Below are positions 35,230 to 47,479 of a DNA stretch of 64,000 nt, in pieces; positions within the stretch are counted from its first letter, which is position 1, and every line of letters starts with the position of its first letter. The stretch is from Gnetum montanum (lineage: Eukaryota > Streptophyta > Gnetopsida > Gnetales > Gnetaceae). The translations under genes and the position numbers were made by a program. The notes under the pieces were generated by a model. The model was not told where the DNA came from and made no database searches. It worked only from the letters and a program-made list of their open reading frames with translations. The stretch covers positions 126,764 through 190,763 of the forward strand of contig MNCI01006599.1 in NCBI GenBank assembly GCA_015680685.1, given 5' to 3'.

Positions 35230-36295
35230 GTTAGTATGTGTGAGTAAGGTAGAAGCCCTTATGATCCTTGAACAAGTACACGATGGCATGTTTGAAGGAC
35301 ACATATGACCTAAAGCTATGACCATAAATATTAGATGCTTAGAATCCTATTGGCCCTCTATTGAAAGAAACTATCTATATAAGGTTAAAACTTGTGATAC
35401 CTATTAATGGTACAAGAACTTAATATACATGTCGTTGCTTAAGTTACACACTAAGATCACATGACCATTCCAACAATGGGGAATTGACATAGTTGGACCA
35501 ATAATGCCTAAAGCCTCTACAAGGCATAGTTTCATCATCATTGCAACTGAGTATTTTACAAAGTGGGTTGAAGCTATCCCTATGAGGAAAACAATAATGC
35601 AACAAGTTTGTAAATTTATCTTGGATAACATTATATCTTGCTTTGGCCTATCTTTAACAATCATTATAGAAAATGAACTATAATTTAGTAGCCAAGAATG
35701 CAAACCTTTTGTCAACACCTAAGCATGAAGTGTTCATTTTCATCACCTTACTATCCATAGATCAATGACCAAGTTGAAGCCAACAACAAAATCATCGTGA
35801 ACCTACTTAAAAAGATGTTAAGCAAAGCCAAATAAAAATGGCATGAACAACTCTTATATGCATTGTGGGCTTATAGGATAATATTTAGAACCACAACTGG
35901 TGCCATGCTATATAGATCAGTTTATGGATCTAAAGTTGTTTTGCCTCTTAAATTATAAGTACCATCCTTAAGGGTAGCTCTATCTAACTTCATTAATGAT
36001 AACCAGAATAAGGAGTCGTGTACCATGGACCTTGAATTGGTGAAGGAAAGATAAATGAAAATGCTTACCAACATAGAGTGATCCCAAGAGAATTATAAAT
36101 AACAACATTGTTATAATCTAAACAAGTAGAAAGTCAAGGAAGGAGGCCTTATCCTAAAGATCATTCACAAATGGGAAGGATCCTTTTTGGTTATCAAAGC
36201 TTATGAAAATGGAGCATTCAAGTTAACGTACATTGATGGGAATGAATTAGCTAACCTAGTTAACCATTATTATCTCAAAACATATTTTATCTAAC
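35230..36295 (+). pseudogene. Element E integrase
   Basis: Begins with a degenerate His/Cys domain (VHDGMFEGH, YWPSIERN, KTCDTY). The core follows: QWGIDIVGPIMPKASTRHSF, IIIATEYFTKWVEAIPMRKT and CFGLSLTIIIENEL, where ISDNG has become IIENE. Segments around 35820-35960 recall the LLYALWAYR-type and YGSKVVLPLK-type motifs, and the tail reads WEGSFLVIKAYENGAFKLTY, LANLVNHYYLKTYF. It ends at a stop near 36295. Catalytic positions and frame are damaged. Confidence 0.85.
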
Positions 36296-37014
36296 ATTGA
36301 CCTATTTACTTATAGCCTTTATTTGCTCTTGTTCATAGGTTGGATGAATGATTGATGTAGATAACTCTAGTTTCCTACAAAAAATGAGCCTGTATGACCC
36401 TCCATATCTTTTTAGCCTCTTAGAGCTACTAAATTTTTTTTATGAATTTGCATAACATGATACAAAGCTCATATTTTCTACCAATTGTAATCAATGATGA
36501 CCCATATACAATTATTGACTCATGTAACCTTTTATAAACACATGTATTATTTGACTTGTTTGGTGGTACTCTTGTAGTTGTGCTTGCAAGATGAGCCCAA
36601 AGTCATTGCATGGGTGTGATTCATTATAAAGGTGAGTCATCATGTGATCTCAATATACAAGATTTGGTTAGCTTGTTCAATCCTTTTAATAGTGCTTACC
36701 TTAAATCATCTCCATTACCACTCCTAAGCCATAATCCCATAGCCAAATTATAGCCTTCCCTACCTTGCTAATAATGAAAATCTATGTTTGACATTTATGA
36801 ATCATTTTCATGTGATATCTCCTTCAATGTGCTTTTTTGACCAAGTTCACTAAATGTAACACATCTCATTCAGTGAGAAAATAAGAATTTAGTCTTGGCA
36901 ATAAAGCCCAATGAAGGTTTCACTCCCATAAAAAAAGAGAAGAAAGAAAATGCCAAGAAAGCCAAAAGGTCAATGTAGCCTCAAGTTAAGCAAGTTACCA
37001 AGTCTCTCAAAAAT

Positions 37015-37046
<32 letters not shown>

Positions 37047-37416
37047 CCAAATTGCCAAAGAATCCTATTACCAAGTGCTGGTTCCTCCAAATATCATTGA
37101 GTAACTAGTAGTTCCTAGTGTAAAGCATGAAGACCTCTTCAAATTAGGAAGAATGTCACTACCTTGTTGTAGTCATGATATAAATAATTGGAATTTATTA
37201 TTAGGCCACGTGGCCATCCTCAAATAACCCATGTAGGCAACATCATATCCCAAACTATTGACATTCTATTGTGACCTTGTTTCACCTTTGTGAACACTTC
37301 TTGACATGATTCAATAGCTACAAAATCAAGTGTGGAGAGGGAACGTTGGTGATGAACCTATGGTAGTGTTTTACATTCTTTCTTAATGTATTTTAGGTTA
37401 ATCCTCAAAACATTAA
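36296..37416 (+). other. Element E 3' untranslated region
   Basis: Non-coding sequence between the integrase stop and the PPT, with stops in all frames. Apart from the (AG)n tract at 37019 I see no repeat or domain in it. Part of it (36890-37130) is rich in Lys codons but shows no family signature. Confidence 0.5.
37019..37046. repeat. (AG)n microsatellite
   Basis: Fourteen consecutive AG units, perfect, directly preceded by A-rich purine sequence. Confidence 0.95.
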
Positions 37417-37430
37417 TAAAGAGGGGCCAA
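37417..37430 (+). other. Element E polypurine tract
   Basis: TAAAGAGGGGCCAA lies immediately before the TG of the 3' LTR. A purine run ending at the LTR is the plus-strand primer site. This is the main evidence that the LTR at 37431 is a 3' LTR of the plus-strand element. Confidence 0.7.
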
Positions 37431-38524
37431 TGAAATTCCTAAAGGAAAGTTCATGTTACAAATGAAAGCCCATAGTCAAGATTTTTGTTGTAATTTGGTG
37501 GAGATCTTAAGGTAGAACCAGTTGCCTTGTTCTATCACCAAAAATCCCACCTCGTGGTCTTATGTTGATAGAATTCTAAGAAATTTTAAATGGGAAAAAT
37601 GATATTTATAGCCCACACACTATAAATTCCATTTATCCCAATGTGTGAAGGCTAAAAATTGCTCCACACATTGTAAAAAACTGATCTTTTTATCTTACGT
37701 GCTACACATTTTGGCCCCACACGTTATAGAAGCATGTGGGGTAGTGTGTGGAATTTGGGCTTTGAATTCATTGGCTATACATCTTAGTCCCACATAGTAT
37801 GGTAGCATGTGGGGTATCATGTGGCACTTGGGTTTTAAATCCACATGTTGCACTTTGGTCCAAGAATGTCATGTAACACTCCCATGAGTGTATGAAACTG
37901 TAACAAATGCCAAATCAAAAAATTCATAGGCTATAAATACTAGACTTCATACATCTTTTAGGATTTTCTAAGAAAGTGTTTTGCAGATCACTTAGCAGTA
38001 AAAAAATAGAGCATTGTAGAAGATTTTTTGCAATCTTTTTTTTTTCAACTTTGGTAGTGTTAATTTCTAAGCATAAAACCTAGAGCAAAAATTTATTGTA
38101 GTGTAGATCAAGTCAAGAAACTAGTTTAGAATCTATGTAGAACACATCCTATAATTTGGACTAGATCACAATAGGAAGATTAATTTCTCAAGCTTTAAAA
38201 GCCTTGATTTGTACATTTTCTTAACACCATTTCTACATTCATTGACTACAATATTTAATATAATATTTGTAGTTATGTCTATCTTGGTTATAATTGTTAT
38301 CTTACTTTATTTATCTCAAATTTCATGTTGAATTCTCATTTCATGTGTTTTATTATAGTTTATTTCCGTTTACATTAATTGGTAATAGATTTTTTAAGTT
38401 CTTGAGTGATCAACAAGATTGTTTAGGGTGCTGTAGATTCTCTTCAAGGCCCATGGGTCTATGATTTAAACTATTCGACATGGGATGTTTTAGGTTTTTG
38501 ACACTAAAATTTTCCATCATTACA
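37431..38524 (+). repeat. Element E 3' LTR (1094 bp)
   Basis: Begins TGAAATTCCTAAAGG and ends CATCATTACA. It aligns with 3512-4596, including the two U3 dyad motifs (CCCACACGTTATAGAAGCAT, then GTGGGGTAGTGTGTGG, near 37715, and a second near 37790) and the TATA box GGCTATAAATAC at about 37929-37940. The sequence after 38524 (AAATAACTTTC) has no counterpart after the other LTR, which fixes the end. Confidence 0.88.
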
Positions 38525-40380
38525 AAATAACTTTCAATTAATTTGGATTTCAACACCTCCTAAAGTATAAAGATAAGTGGAATTATTTATGGAAGGCCTA
38601 CGTACATATACAAATGTCGCTAATAATTGCAACTAACATTGTCACTAATGCAAGTAGAAATCATGAATCACAATCACACATGCAAAAGGAAAATTGAGTT
38701 TCTTTTGCCATGAAACCATCACCATCCTAGGAATTAAGCTTGAGCTCACTCATTCACAATGCCAAGACATTAAGGATTTATAAGTGGGTCCTTCCCATAG
38801 TAGATGTTTGATGTGACAACAAGTTGACTAGCTCACTACATGTCCTTCAGCTATCCACATGATGGGAATAGACCTTCAAGTCTACCTTCTAAGTGTACAA
38901 TCATGCTTGCCTCTACTAGTGCCATATAGCCTTGATTATTCTATGGTCTAACCATTGATGAAATTGAACCAAGATAATGTGCCATAGAAAATATAGAAGT
39001 TAAGATTCCAATTTGTTTTATCTCCATCCATGCATCTATGCAAAATAGGCTCTTGTTGCTTTAATGAAATCCTCTCATTAATTCCCTTGGTTGAACTAAT
39101 TGATCCCAATTCCAATAATGATTACAATGCCATGACTAAGATATGATGGATGTGGGTATGATTTGGATTAATAATTACAACTTTCGATTCCTAGAAGTAG
39201 ATGACCTTAGAAATTAGGTGAAACTAGCATTTGACATTACCAAAGATCACTAAGATAGAGATTTTTATACCTTTATGGTCATGGGTAGGGATGAATTAGG
39301 AGATGTATTTGATCATTACATTTATAAACCAAGTGATCCAAGAAATTGTTTGAACATAAGAAATACTTACATGAGAATTGGTTTAAGCACTTATTCTAAT
39401 CTTAATTAAGCAATCATAAGATTGATTTGAGATTATCAATATATCAATTTATCTTGACCAATAACTTGAAGTTACATTATTCTTTTCATTGCCTCTTCAT
39501 TCATCCTCATTATTATATTATTTTTCTTTTCTTTTCTCTCTTTTTTATCTTTGCATATTTTCATTTCATTCATTTTTTTATCTTTTCTTTTCTTTTATGA
39601 GAAGAGGATTTTAGACAATGCATGTAATAATTGGAATGATTGGAGTGTTGGATCACCACCTGGAGTCTTCAACTTGCACAAACATGAAGATTCATTCCTC
39701 ACCATATGGCATGCACAAGTTCATGAGATTACAAATCTCCTCTAACCATGGTGTTCAAGCATGGTAGGATGTGCCCTTTGGTCTAATCATATTAATTAGA
39801 TCCATTCAATGGTCACAAGGATCCTCAATGATACACCCTTTTCTTACTAGTGGTCAATCAGTCTTCCAAGATTTCAAATCTCATACACTATGGTGTGGAT
39901 GCACTACCTACCCATAGTTTCAATAGCATTATCTTTAATAGCTCACAATGTGAGTTCTAGCTTCCTACTGAATCTAAGCTTGGTTCACTAGTGATGAATA
40001 GAGGAAAAGTAGCTAGATGAATTATGTTGTGTGGACATTCCATTGATCAATGCTCCGCTTTAAATTTTTTTTGGCACTCTCACATCATCATCACATTTGT
40101 AACTCACCCAATTACTGTTGTCTTATTAGATGAGCATTCATAAAGCACATTAATTGATTTTCCCACATAGACATCCAAAAAAAATTAAGAAAAAGAAAAG
40201 ATCATGAATGATTAATCATTAATGTTTAAAATGAAAATGTACTAATTATACACATTAACTGTATTAAAGAAAATTAAAAAAATAGAGGGAAGAAAAGAAA
40301 ATTTAACAAGGCATGAAGAATTCCTTTCCCACAACTAATCCATGTCAATATCCTAATATATATCTAAGTTTAAAATAAAA
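38525..40380. other. Unassigned sequence between elements E and F
   Basis: No LTR, domain or convincing reading frame was recognised. A pyrimidine-rich stretch lies at about 39500-39600. The 3' LTR of element F should be here but could not be matched to its 5' LTR. A 64-residue frame at 39551-39745 starts inside the pyrimidine-rich tract and resembles no known family. Confidence 0.45.
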
Positions 40381-41030
40381 GATTGATTATTTTGTACTCT
40401 TTTTTAAGAAAGATATTCAACAAGATTTTTTCATGCCATTCAATAGATCCAAAGATCATCATTAAGCTTTTTGGGCCAATTTCTTCTATAGCTACTACTT
40501 GACCATTGGCTTATAGGTGATACAGAGAGATTAATTTATGATTAAATCTATAGGATTCTAATAAATTCTTAAAAACCTTATCAATAAAGTATTTATTGCT
40601 ATCAGAAATCAGGATTCAACACATATTGAGCTTGTGGATCAAATTTTTCCTAAGGAAGTTCACTATAGTAGTAGCTCCAGTCACTTTCTGCAATTGTCTA
40701 TGAATACAATGATGTATGCTTTGTTGTTGAAGGATAGATAGATGGGGCTAATGAATTCAATCCCATACACATCAGAGCACTCAAGTGATTGGATCCATTG
40801 TTGTGGTTCCTTCATATGTGAGGATATTTCTCCCTCACTTTGGTAGTTATAATAGTAACAAATAAGATGTTGAGCATCATAAAACATGATGGATCAAAAA
40901 TAGCCTATGAGTAGTAGCTTTTTCACAATCCTCTTTCTAGAATAATGCATAACATACATACTATGGTGCATGTAAGCCAAGATGACACCTTGGCTTTCTT
41001 CTAGAATAGACCATATTATGAGGCCATTAG
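40380..41030 (-). pseudogene. Element F integrase
   Basis: The best stretch (40887-40681) reads MFYDAQHLICYYYNYQSEGE, then QQWIQSLECSDVYGIEFISP and NKAYIIVFIDNC. This corresponds to the CxxC zinc finger end and the D-containing WGIDFMGP strand of gypsy integrase, with Asp of GIDF now Glu (GIEF). Downstream ANGQVVAIEEIGPKS matches the aNGQxExxN segment. Stops elsewhere make it inactive. Confidence 0.75.
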
Positions 41031-41259
41031 GGCATCTTTTGTAGTGATGCTCTTTAAAAATAAAGTAAGGCTTTACTTGGTGCTAGAATTGTTGAAACTT
41101 TCATTTATCCCATAGAGGAGGAATCTTTTGGATCACTACATAGTTAAGAATGTCTATGAATCATGGGTATTCAGGTCTGCCCTTTGATTTGAAAATGATC
41201 TTATAAATATGATGATGTAGAAAGTCATCAAGAAGCACACCTTATCCTTTACTTCCAAT

Positions 41260-41720
41260 TCATAGCTATGAAAGATGATCTACCACCACATTATTAGCTC
41301 TCTTACAATTAATCATGTGAAGATCCAATTCCTATAAAAGAACAAACCATTGAATCATATAGGAACTAGAATCTAGTTTATTCATGAGGAACTAGATGAT
41401 ATTATAATTAGTGTGGATGAAGATTTTGCATCCAAGAACATAATAATGATCATCAACTTCATTTTGGTGATGATATAGTTTAGTTGAGGCCCTATAATTC
41501 TTTGGCTAGTATAATGAATGCAATAAGGTTTCTTCTTCTCATCAAACTACATCAAGATAACATCCAATGCAAACTTAGAAGTCTCTATCATTATACAAAA
41601 TGCTTGAGTGAACTTAGGATTCTACAACACCAAAGTTTGGATTAGACTTTCCTTTAGACATTGAAAGACATTTTCACATTCTTTGCTCCATAAGAATGGA
41701 ACATTTTCATTGGTAAGCTC
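41260..41720 (-). pseudogene. Element F RNase H
   Basis: Recognised from KIFIHTNYNIIQFLMNKLDS, for the usual VHTDHAALxxLxxK, followed by LDLHMINCKRANNVVVDHLS, for xDLxIxxxKGxxNxVADHLS. The VHTDHA Asp is Asn here. The N-terminal part is degenerate and not fully resolved. Confidence 0.65.
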
Positions 41721-41869
41721 TAAGAAAGATTTGTTATTTTAGAATAATCTTAAATAAATATACAATAATAGCCTATGTGGCCAAGGAAACATTACACCTC
41801 TTTAACCATTGTGGAAGCCTATGCCATGTTTTTGATGATGCAAATCTTGTTAGGATCTAATTATATTCC

Positions 41870-42560
41870 CTTTTTAAAAAGTTTATGGCCAAGAATAATG
41901 TTCTTAGTCATCATCAACTAGCTTTTCTTCTATTTTAGCTTTAAGTTCACCTAGTAGAAATGACATAGAACAACTTTGAGTTGATCCAAGGTTCTTGAAA
42001 TATTTTTCCATTAGTAAAAAAGTCATCCATCATGATTTTCATACCTATGGCAATGGAATCTTGGAACATGGACTTTACTAGCCATTGGAATGTCACTGGT
42101 GCATTACATAATCCAAAGGGCATGCGATTGTAGAAACGGGTTTTCCATAAATAGATGAAGGTAGTTTTTGCTTGATCCTCTAGTATAATGTTGATCTAAT
42201 TATAACTAGAGTATTAATCAAGGAATCTGTACTACTTATGGCTAGAGATATTGTTCAATACCTAGTTCATAAATGGTAATAGAAAATAGTTCTTAAAGGT
42301 GGTAGCATACAACAACCTATAGTTAACACAAACTCTTTATTTTTTTTCTTTGGTGCAACCATAATTGAATTGATTTACTCACTATCAAAAATAGGTTTAA
42401 TGAAAGTAGCCCATAGTAGATGATTTCATTTTTAATCATATCCCACATATTAGAATTGAGTCTTTGTTGAAGTATCCACTGAGGTCTAATGCTCAAATCC
42501 ATATATATGCGATGTTGATAGACTGAAGAGTCAATTTCCTTAAGCTCATTATGAGATTAA
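41870..42560 (-). pseudogene. Element F reverse transcriptase
   Basis: Blocks in order: RVCVNYRLLYATTFKNYFLL, NISSHKxYRFLD, EDQAKTTFIYLWKTRFYNRM, PFGLCNAPVTFQW and GMKIMMDDFFTNGK. The PFGLCNAPxTFQ motif and the M-M-D-D catalytic pair identify a gypsy RT of the Athila side. Many expected Gln positions are stops. It lies directly downstream of the protease half at 42870-43079. Confidence 0.85.
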
Positions 42561-42869
42561 ATAAAGGATTTTCTTTAGCTTGATCTTTTGGATGGTCTTC
42601 AGAGTGAAATTGATGATAATAGGATGACTATTAATGAAAAATATGTATTCTAAGCATTTTGTAAATGACTTTAGTTCTAGTGGTGGAGTGGGAACATTAT
42701 GAGATAAACCAAAAGTACTCCAAAAGTACTATGGTAGCCTTTATTATGTTCTCTACTTCCAAATCAAATGGTTTAGAATTAGATAAGATAAAAGAACAAA
42801 TTGATGTTTAAAAGATTTGATTTGTAGATTCATGGACCAGATGTTCTTTAATGAAATTAACATCTTTGA

Positions 42870-43079
42870 TGACATAGATACATTATATGATATAGTAGTT
42901 ACAACCATGGTTATCACATAACTAGGAAGGATCAAGTGGCATTTTCTTAAAATGCATTTTTCTAGTGGCATCTTGGAAGACTAATCTAGTATCAATTGTG
43001 CTTAATTGGGCTCTTTCCATAATGATAAGAAAGTTATCTTCCATCTTATTCTCCAATTTAATCATTAATAAGTCTATAG
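42870..43079 (-). pseudogene. Element F protease, C-terminal part
   Basis: Minus strand: PIDLLMIKLENKMEDNFLII, then MERAQLSTIDTRLVF. These are the late strands of the Athila-like protease (PIIMGRAWLSTIDAxLGI in element C), with MGRAWL changed to MERAQL. The reading frame starts at the GATAT target duplication and completes the half lying at 50274-50700, beyond element G. Confidence 0.78.
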
Positions 43080-43084
43080 GATAT

Positions 43085-44763
43085 TGAGGATCATTGAACT
43101 TAAAGGGTGAGGGGGGATAAATAAGTTTCCCAAATTAATTTTTTTTTATCACAAAGATCAAAATCAATTTTAACATGATTACCCAACTTGTGTAGTCCAT
43201 ACTTAGAGGGTAGATCATTTACACACCTATAGACCTTTTTCCTCTGAAATTGTGGTTTAAAGGATACCACACCCTATACAAGCTTTAAGCTGCACTCTAG
43301 AGTGATTCAATGCCATGAATCCACTCAACCTAGATGTCTTCTTATAGCCTAGATGTCTTAGAATTCATGCAATGACTATCTAACGATCACTAGAGGCATC
43401 TTTGAGATTGAGATGTCTTTCTACATTAGAATTCCATTCAAAAGAGACATCTTCTCTAGAAGGAAGATGTCTTTGAGGAGATGTTTTCATGAAGAAGACG
43501 TCTTCTTCACAAGGAAGATGTCACTTGTTTCTGAGAAACGTCTTCTTTTGAGAAACCTTCAACTTAGCCAAGATGTCTTCATAATTAGGGAGACATATTT
43601 TCTTGATAGTAGTTATCTACTATTTCTTAGAGATTTCTTTCTTCAATAAGTTCTTCAATGCTAAGGCTTCCTCTTGAACATCAAAGTTGAGCTTTAAAGT
43701 CTTCATTCCTTATCCATTTTTTGGTGAGTCATGAATTTTCTGATAGCTGCAATAACGCACCTGCGATATCACATCTACGATATCTCAGCCAATGCGATAT
43801 TGTGTATGTGATATCACAGTCCAACCTGCGATATCGCATACGCAATATTGTTGTCTATCTCCTCATCTATAAATAAGAGGTAGACAGATGAGTTTTAGGA
43901 TCTAGTTTTTAGTCCCTTAGCCAAACTCTTGCAGTTTTCCTTTCTTAGAGTCAGAATTATTTTCCAATGTATGCCCGCACTGTGGTGATTGTAATTGTAT
44001 GACATCCTTTATTCGAGTGTGACATACTTGGATACACACATTATCGGCAATAAAGATCGAGATTACTTCATCATTGCAGCATTTACTTATTTTAATTATT
44101 TAATTAATTGTCATTTACTGATTTCCTATTTAATCTCTCTCACCCTTAAACTCATGTTAAAACACGAAATGAGTATGACTTGATTACGAGCATTTAAGTG
44201 TGACTAATTGGTAACCCAATAGCATACCTAGGATTTGCACTTGGTAATCCTAGTGGTAGTCATGCACGAAGTCCAAGATATGTATGGATAATCAAGGAAT
44301 GGATGCTCATTGTACTTAGGCTAGTTTAGATTCTATTACCCTCTCTCTTCTAGATTAGTTAATATTACATTCCATTGCCTTTAGGAGTAGAATTAGGTTA
44401 AAAACCCATCATACACCTCACTCTGGACTAAACCATACATGACAAAGCTAATACTAGTCTAGGTGGGAAGATAGCAAACTGTGACCTAAGGCTAACTATC
44501 TAGATGCCACAACTAGTCCTTCTACGGAGTTCAACTGGATCACACGTGTAATGATTGTATTCGTATGGTTAAGTGTAAGGGTATCTCATCACTCATAAAT
44601 TTTCTTTGAACTCTCACATGCTTCCTCAAGATCTTGTAGATGTCTTTCTTCTTTGAGCTCTCCTTTTATCTTAATCCAAGTCCTTGTGCTACACATAAAA
44701 TAATCACACAAGCATCCTTATTCTCCATTTTCTTTAAGGTTTTGACATACCAAAAGGTCAACA
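43085..44763 (-). repeat. Element G 3' LTR, with nested solo LTR and a deletion
   Basis: On the minus strand it starts TGTTGACCTTTTGG (44763) and ends ATCCTCA (43085). Without the 859-bp insertion and its target duplication it is about 815 bp, versus 1205 bp for the 5' LTR. The stretch equivalent to about 49366-49740 is missing. Its dyad-rich part (43400-43570) repeats GAAGACATCTTC-type motifs, including the palindrome AGAAGACGTCTTCT. Confidence 0.88.
43741..44599 (+). repeat. Gypsy solo LTR (859 bp) inside the copia 3' LTR
   Basis: Begins TGATAGCTGCAATAACGCAC and ends near CTCATAA. The 5-bp TTTTC occurs on both sides (43736-43740, 44600-44604). Its downstream half, including CGGCAATAAAGATCGAGATT and TTGTATTCGTATGGTTAAG, matches the LTRs of elements B and C. 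U3 carries four or five copies of a GCGATATCGC-like palindrome (43762-43845) just before a TATA box (TCTATAAATA, 43866-43875). It retains many CG dinucleotides, so it is younger or less methylated than its neighbours. A solo LTR arises by recombination between two LTRs. Confidence 0.88.
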
Positions 44764-44779
44764 ATCTTTCCCTTTTTGG
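44764..44779 (-). other. Element G polypurine tract
   Basis: The minus strand reads CCAAAAAGGGAAAGAT immediately before the 3' LTR start TGTTGACC, as expected for the plus-strand primer. Confidence 0.7.
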
Positions 44780-45959
44780 TAATGTCTGCAACTTAAGAAA
44801 ATGGGTGAGATAAACTAGTAAAGAAAAATATTAAGACATATAAATTCCTATCGTAGCTAGGGACTAGGATAAAAGTATTGAGGTTCAAGGTAGTTTGGTA
44901 TGTGGGAGATAATGAAATAGTGCAAAAATAAGAATCATAGAGATAACTAAAGAAACACCATCAATCTATATCATAAATCATTTGCAATTGTTCATACAAC
45001 CAACTTTCCATACAATGGCCATAGCATACATAATCATCCACATATATGCACGTCTAAAAATCACCTATGTGAGAAAGAAAAAAATTATTTCCCTTTTTGG
45101 ACATCAATAGAAAGGAGAATGAATGATCACTCGAGGTGCCTAATCACTAACATAGGTTGCATCATTAGACTCAGATCCCTTTGTTTCTTGGAATGGATGA
45201 TATGTCTCCTTCTTATCGTTATCACTGTTGGTACTAGATTAGCTCAACTATTGCTCATTCTTATTAGATGACTGAAGCTACTAGATAGGAGCCCATTGGG
45301 GATGAAGCTTCACTTGAAATCAAGAAGAAGTTGGTGGATCTAGTTGAACTAAAGGCCACTGAGCTAATACCTATTAGGATGTGGTCCCAAAGATACTCTC
45401 CATAGCCTACTACTCTAATGAGCTAGTAGCATTGGTTGATGGAGAAACTAAATGTACAAGTGGTGCAGGATCATGATGCTTAGGCTACTACATGGAAACA
45501 TGATGCTTCCCTTGGACATAAGCTAGTTTTTTCTTAAGCTCAATTCTAACTCCATCCCTGATTCACGCACATGAGAAGGTCTAATTGATGTAAATTGCCT
45601 TAGTGGGATAGGAATGTCCTCCTCACTATCAGAAATAGGAGGAGTAGTAACCTCCTTGAACTCCTACCCATCAAAATGAGGAGAAATACTAGCTACATCC
45701 ATACTCTTATGCAATAAGAGAGGTTTCTCCTAATCTTGCTAATGGCTCATGCAAATGGTTAGAGAAGCTTCTTTAGTGAAGAACTGATCTAAGCACTAGT
45801 GGATTTGGATATGCTTAGCTACGGAAAGGTCCTTGATGATGATGCTTCCTTCTTCTTCTTATTCTATGATCTGGTGCTCAATCCTGCTTTTGCTACATGA
45901 GAAAGGATCCTCTTCTCAACATATTTTCAAGGCTCCTCTTATCTTTGAGAAAATTCATA

Positions 45960-46741
45960 TATGGAATAGGCACATCCTTATAACGTATCAACAAGCTAAT
46001 GAGGTAGGGTTGTCCAACGATTCTTTCATTAGCATACAGACTTAGCATGTATCAGTAGAGTGTATGCCCCAGATCTAATGGTAGTCCTATGAGAAGATAA
46101 TAAAGCATAAAAGCTTGGGATGGTAACAGATAACTGTAAAATTTCCTTTTCATCATAAGGTTATACAACATGATAAGGGAGAAGGTGGTTTAATGCTCCT
46201 CTCAATATGACCTCTATCAAATGATACATCTTTCCCAAACAAGATATCACAAAATTCATCATGTACTACAAGCATTATACCATTTGAATAAATGTCATTC
46301 ATGGTATCAATGGTGATCTAGAAGACATCTTCACTATAAATTCCAAGGATTGCATGTACAACTTGAGAAGAGACCTTAATGATAAGATCCCCAACCATGG
46401 ATGTGAATGCCCCAACAATAGCATTTAAAATAATAATATTGCAATAGAATTCTCTAATCAATACTTTAGGAACTAGAAAATTCATTGTAATGAAGGAGCC
46501 CTACTTTAAGACTTTAAAATATTCCATCATAGTATTTTTCCTATGGATAGGAAAAGAAAGAGAGTGCTCAATAATAATGTTTGTGGTTCGAGTCATCTCA
46601 ATCCTATGCTATGTGCTTGAGCTTCTGAAATGGGGCATGTAGGAAAATGGTGTGTTTCTGGAACTACAGTTGGACCTCTTCTTTGATGGTGGCCTAGACA
46701 TCCTAATCTTCTTGTGGGCCATTTCTAGAAAAATCATTACT
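45960..46741 (-). pseudogene. Element G extra ORF, possibly 'putative plant transposon protein' family
   Basis: A start at 46741 (MAHKKIRMSRPPSKKRSNCS) opens about 260 codons with only a few stops, again mostly at Gln positions. A stretch MNFLVPKVLIREFYCNIIIL, followed by VGDLIIKVSSQVVHAILGI, resembles the LVREFYAN...VRGKxIxxSxxxINxxLGL signature of plant retroelement-associated proteins annotated as 'putative plant transposon protein'. That link is from memory of the motif and is tentative. It sits where pol would be expected in a copia element. Confidence 0.45.
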
Positions 46742-46919
46742 AATGATGGAGCCCTAGTCTCCTCTATGGCGTTGATTTGGAAGAACAAGACAACAGAATG
46801 AGGGTTTTGACTTTAATAGTATCAATAAATGAGTGCTTTAAAAGAAAAAAAGGATTTCTTTCATAGAGAGAAGGCATCTCACCTGCATTTCAAAACAACC
46901 AATAGTCATCTTTCCCACC

Positions 46920-47060
46920 CAGTAGATGTCTTTTTTGCACTATAGGAAATTAGGTAGATGTCTCATTTCATGAGTAGACATCTTCATGTAGACTTCTCTT
47001 TTGTGGAGTAGACATCTTCTAGAAGATTTTTTTAGGTAGATGTCTTCACTAGGAAAGGCT
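46920..47060. repeat. Internal array of GAAGACATCTTC-type dyads
   Basis: About six copies of TAGATGTCTT or TAGACATCTTC in alternating orientation. The same motif forms the array in the LTRs of element G (43400-43570 and 49790-50000). It lies in the internal region, upstream of the extra ORF on the minus strand. Confidence 0.75.
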
Positions 47061-47479
47061 CAATAGGATGGGATTTGAAAAAATCTGCCAAAGACTATAG
47101 TCTTAATAAGTGCAAAAGCTTACCTCTAGTTACCTACTATTTTTTCAAAAATTAAAGGTACCTAGAGAGCTAGAGAAGGAACCTCCTCTTTTGAGGATTC
47201 TCTTCTCAACCAAGCTTTTTCGATGGCCAAGGCTTGACTTCCTCTCATGAATTTGTTAGTGAGAGTTTTCTAGTTTCTCTATTCTTGTCTTTTAACTCTC
47301 CATTCTTGCCTGATTCCTTTGTTCTTTTGAGTTATTGTCCAATCTCTCCTATGATCCTACAAAAATTCCTTTCTCGATGCACTTTGATAAGACCAAGGAG
47401 TCTTATGATATGACCAACTATTTATATGATAATACTTAAGATTTTAATCCCATCATTTATGCACTAATTTTTTACAATA

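Larger units (their letters stand above)
29300..38524 (+). mobile_element. Element E: Tat-like Ty3/gypsy, 3' half (linker-RT-RNH-aRNH-IN-LTR)
   Basis: The order is PR-RT linker, RT, RNase H, a second archaeal-type RNase H (the marker of the Tat branch), integrase, a 1.1-kb untranslated region, PPT and LTR. No LTR, PBS or gag precedes it locally. Its LTR matches that of element D. A foreign block (about 31216-34750) interrupts the second RNase H. Stops and frame changes throughout show it is inactive. Confidence 0.85.

Noticed and set aside
45833-46045. 70-residue plus-strand frame starting with a run of Met
   Set aside because: It overlaps a minus-strand coding remnant, which has the better-supported frame.
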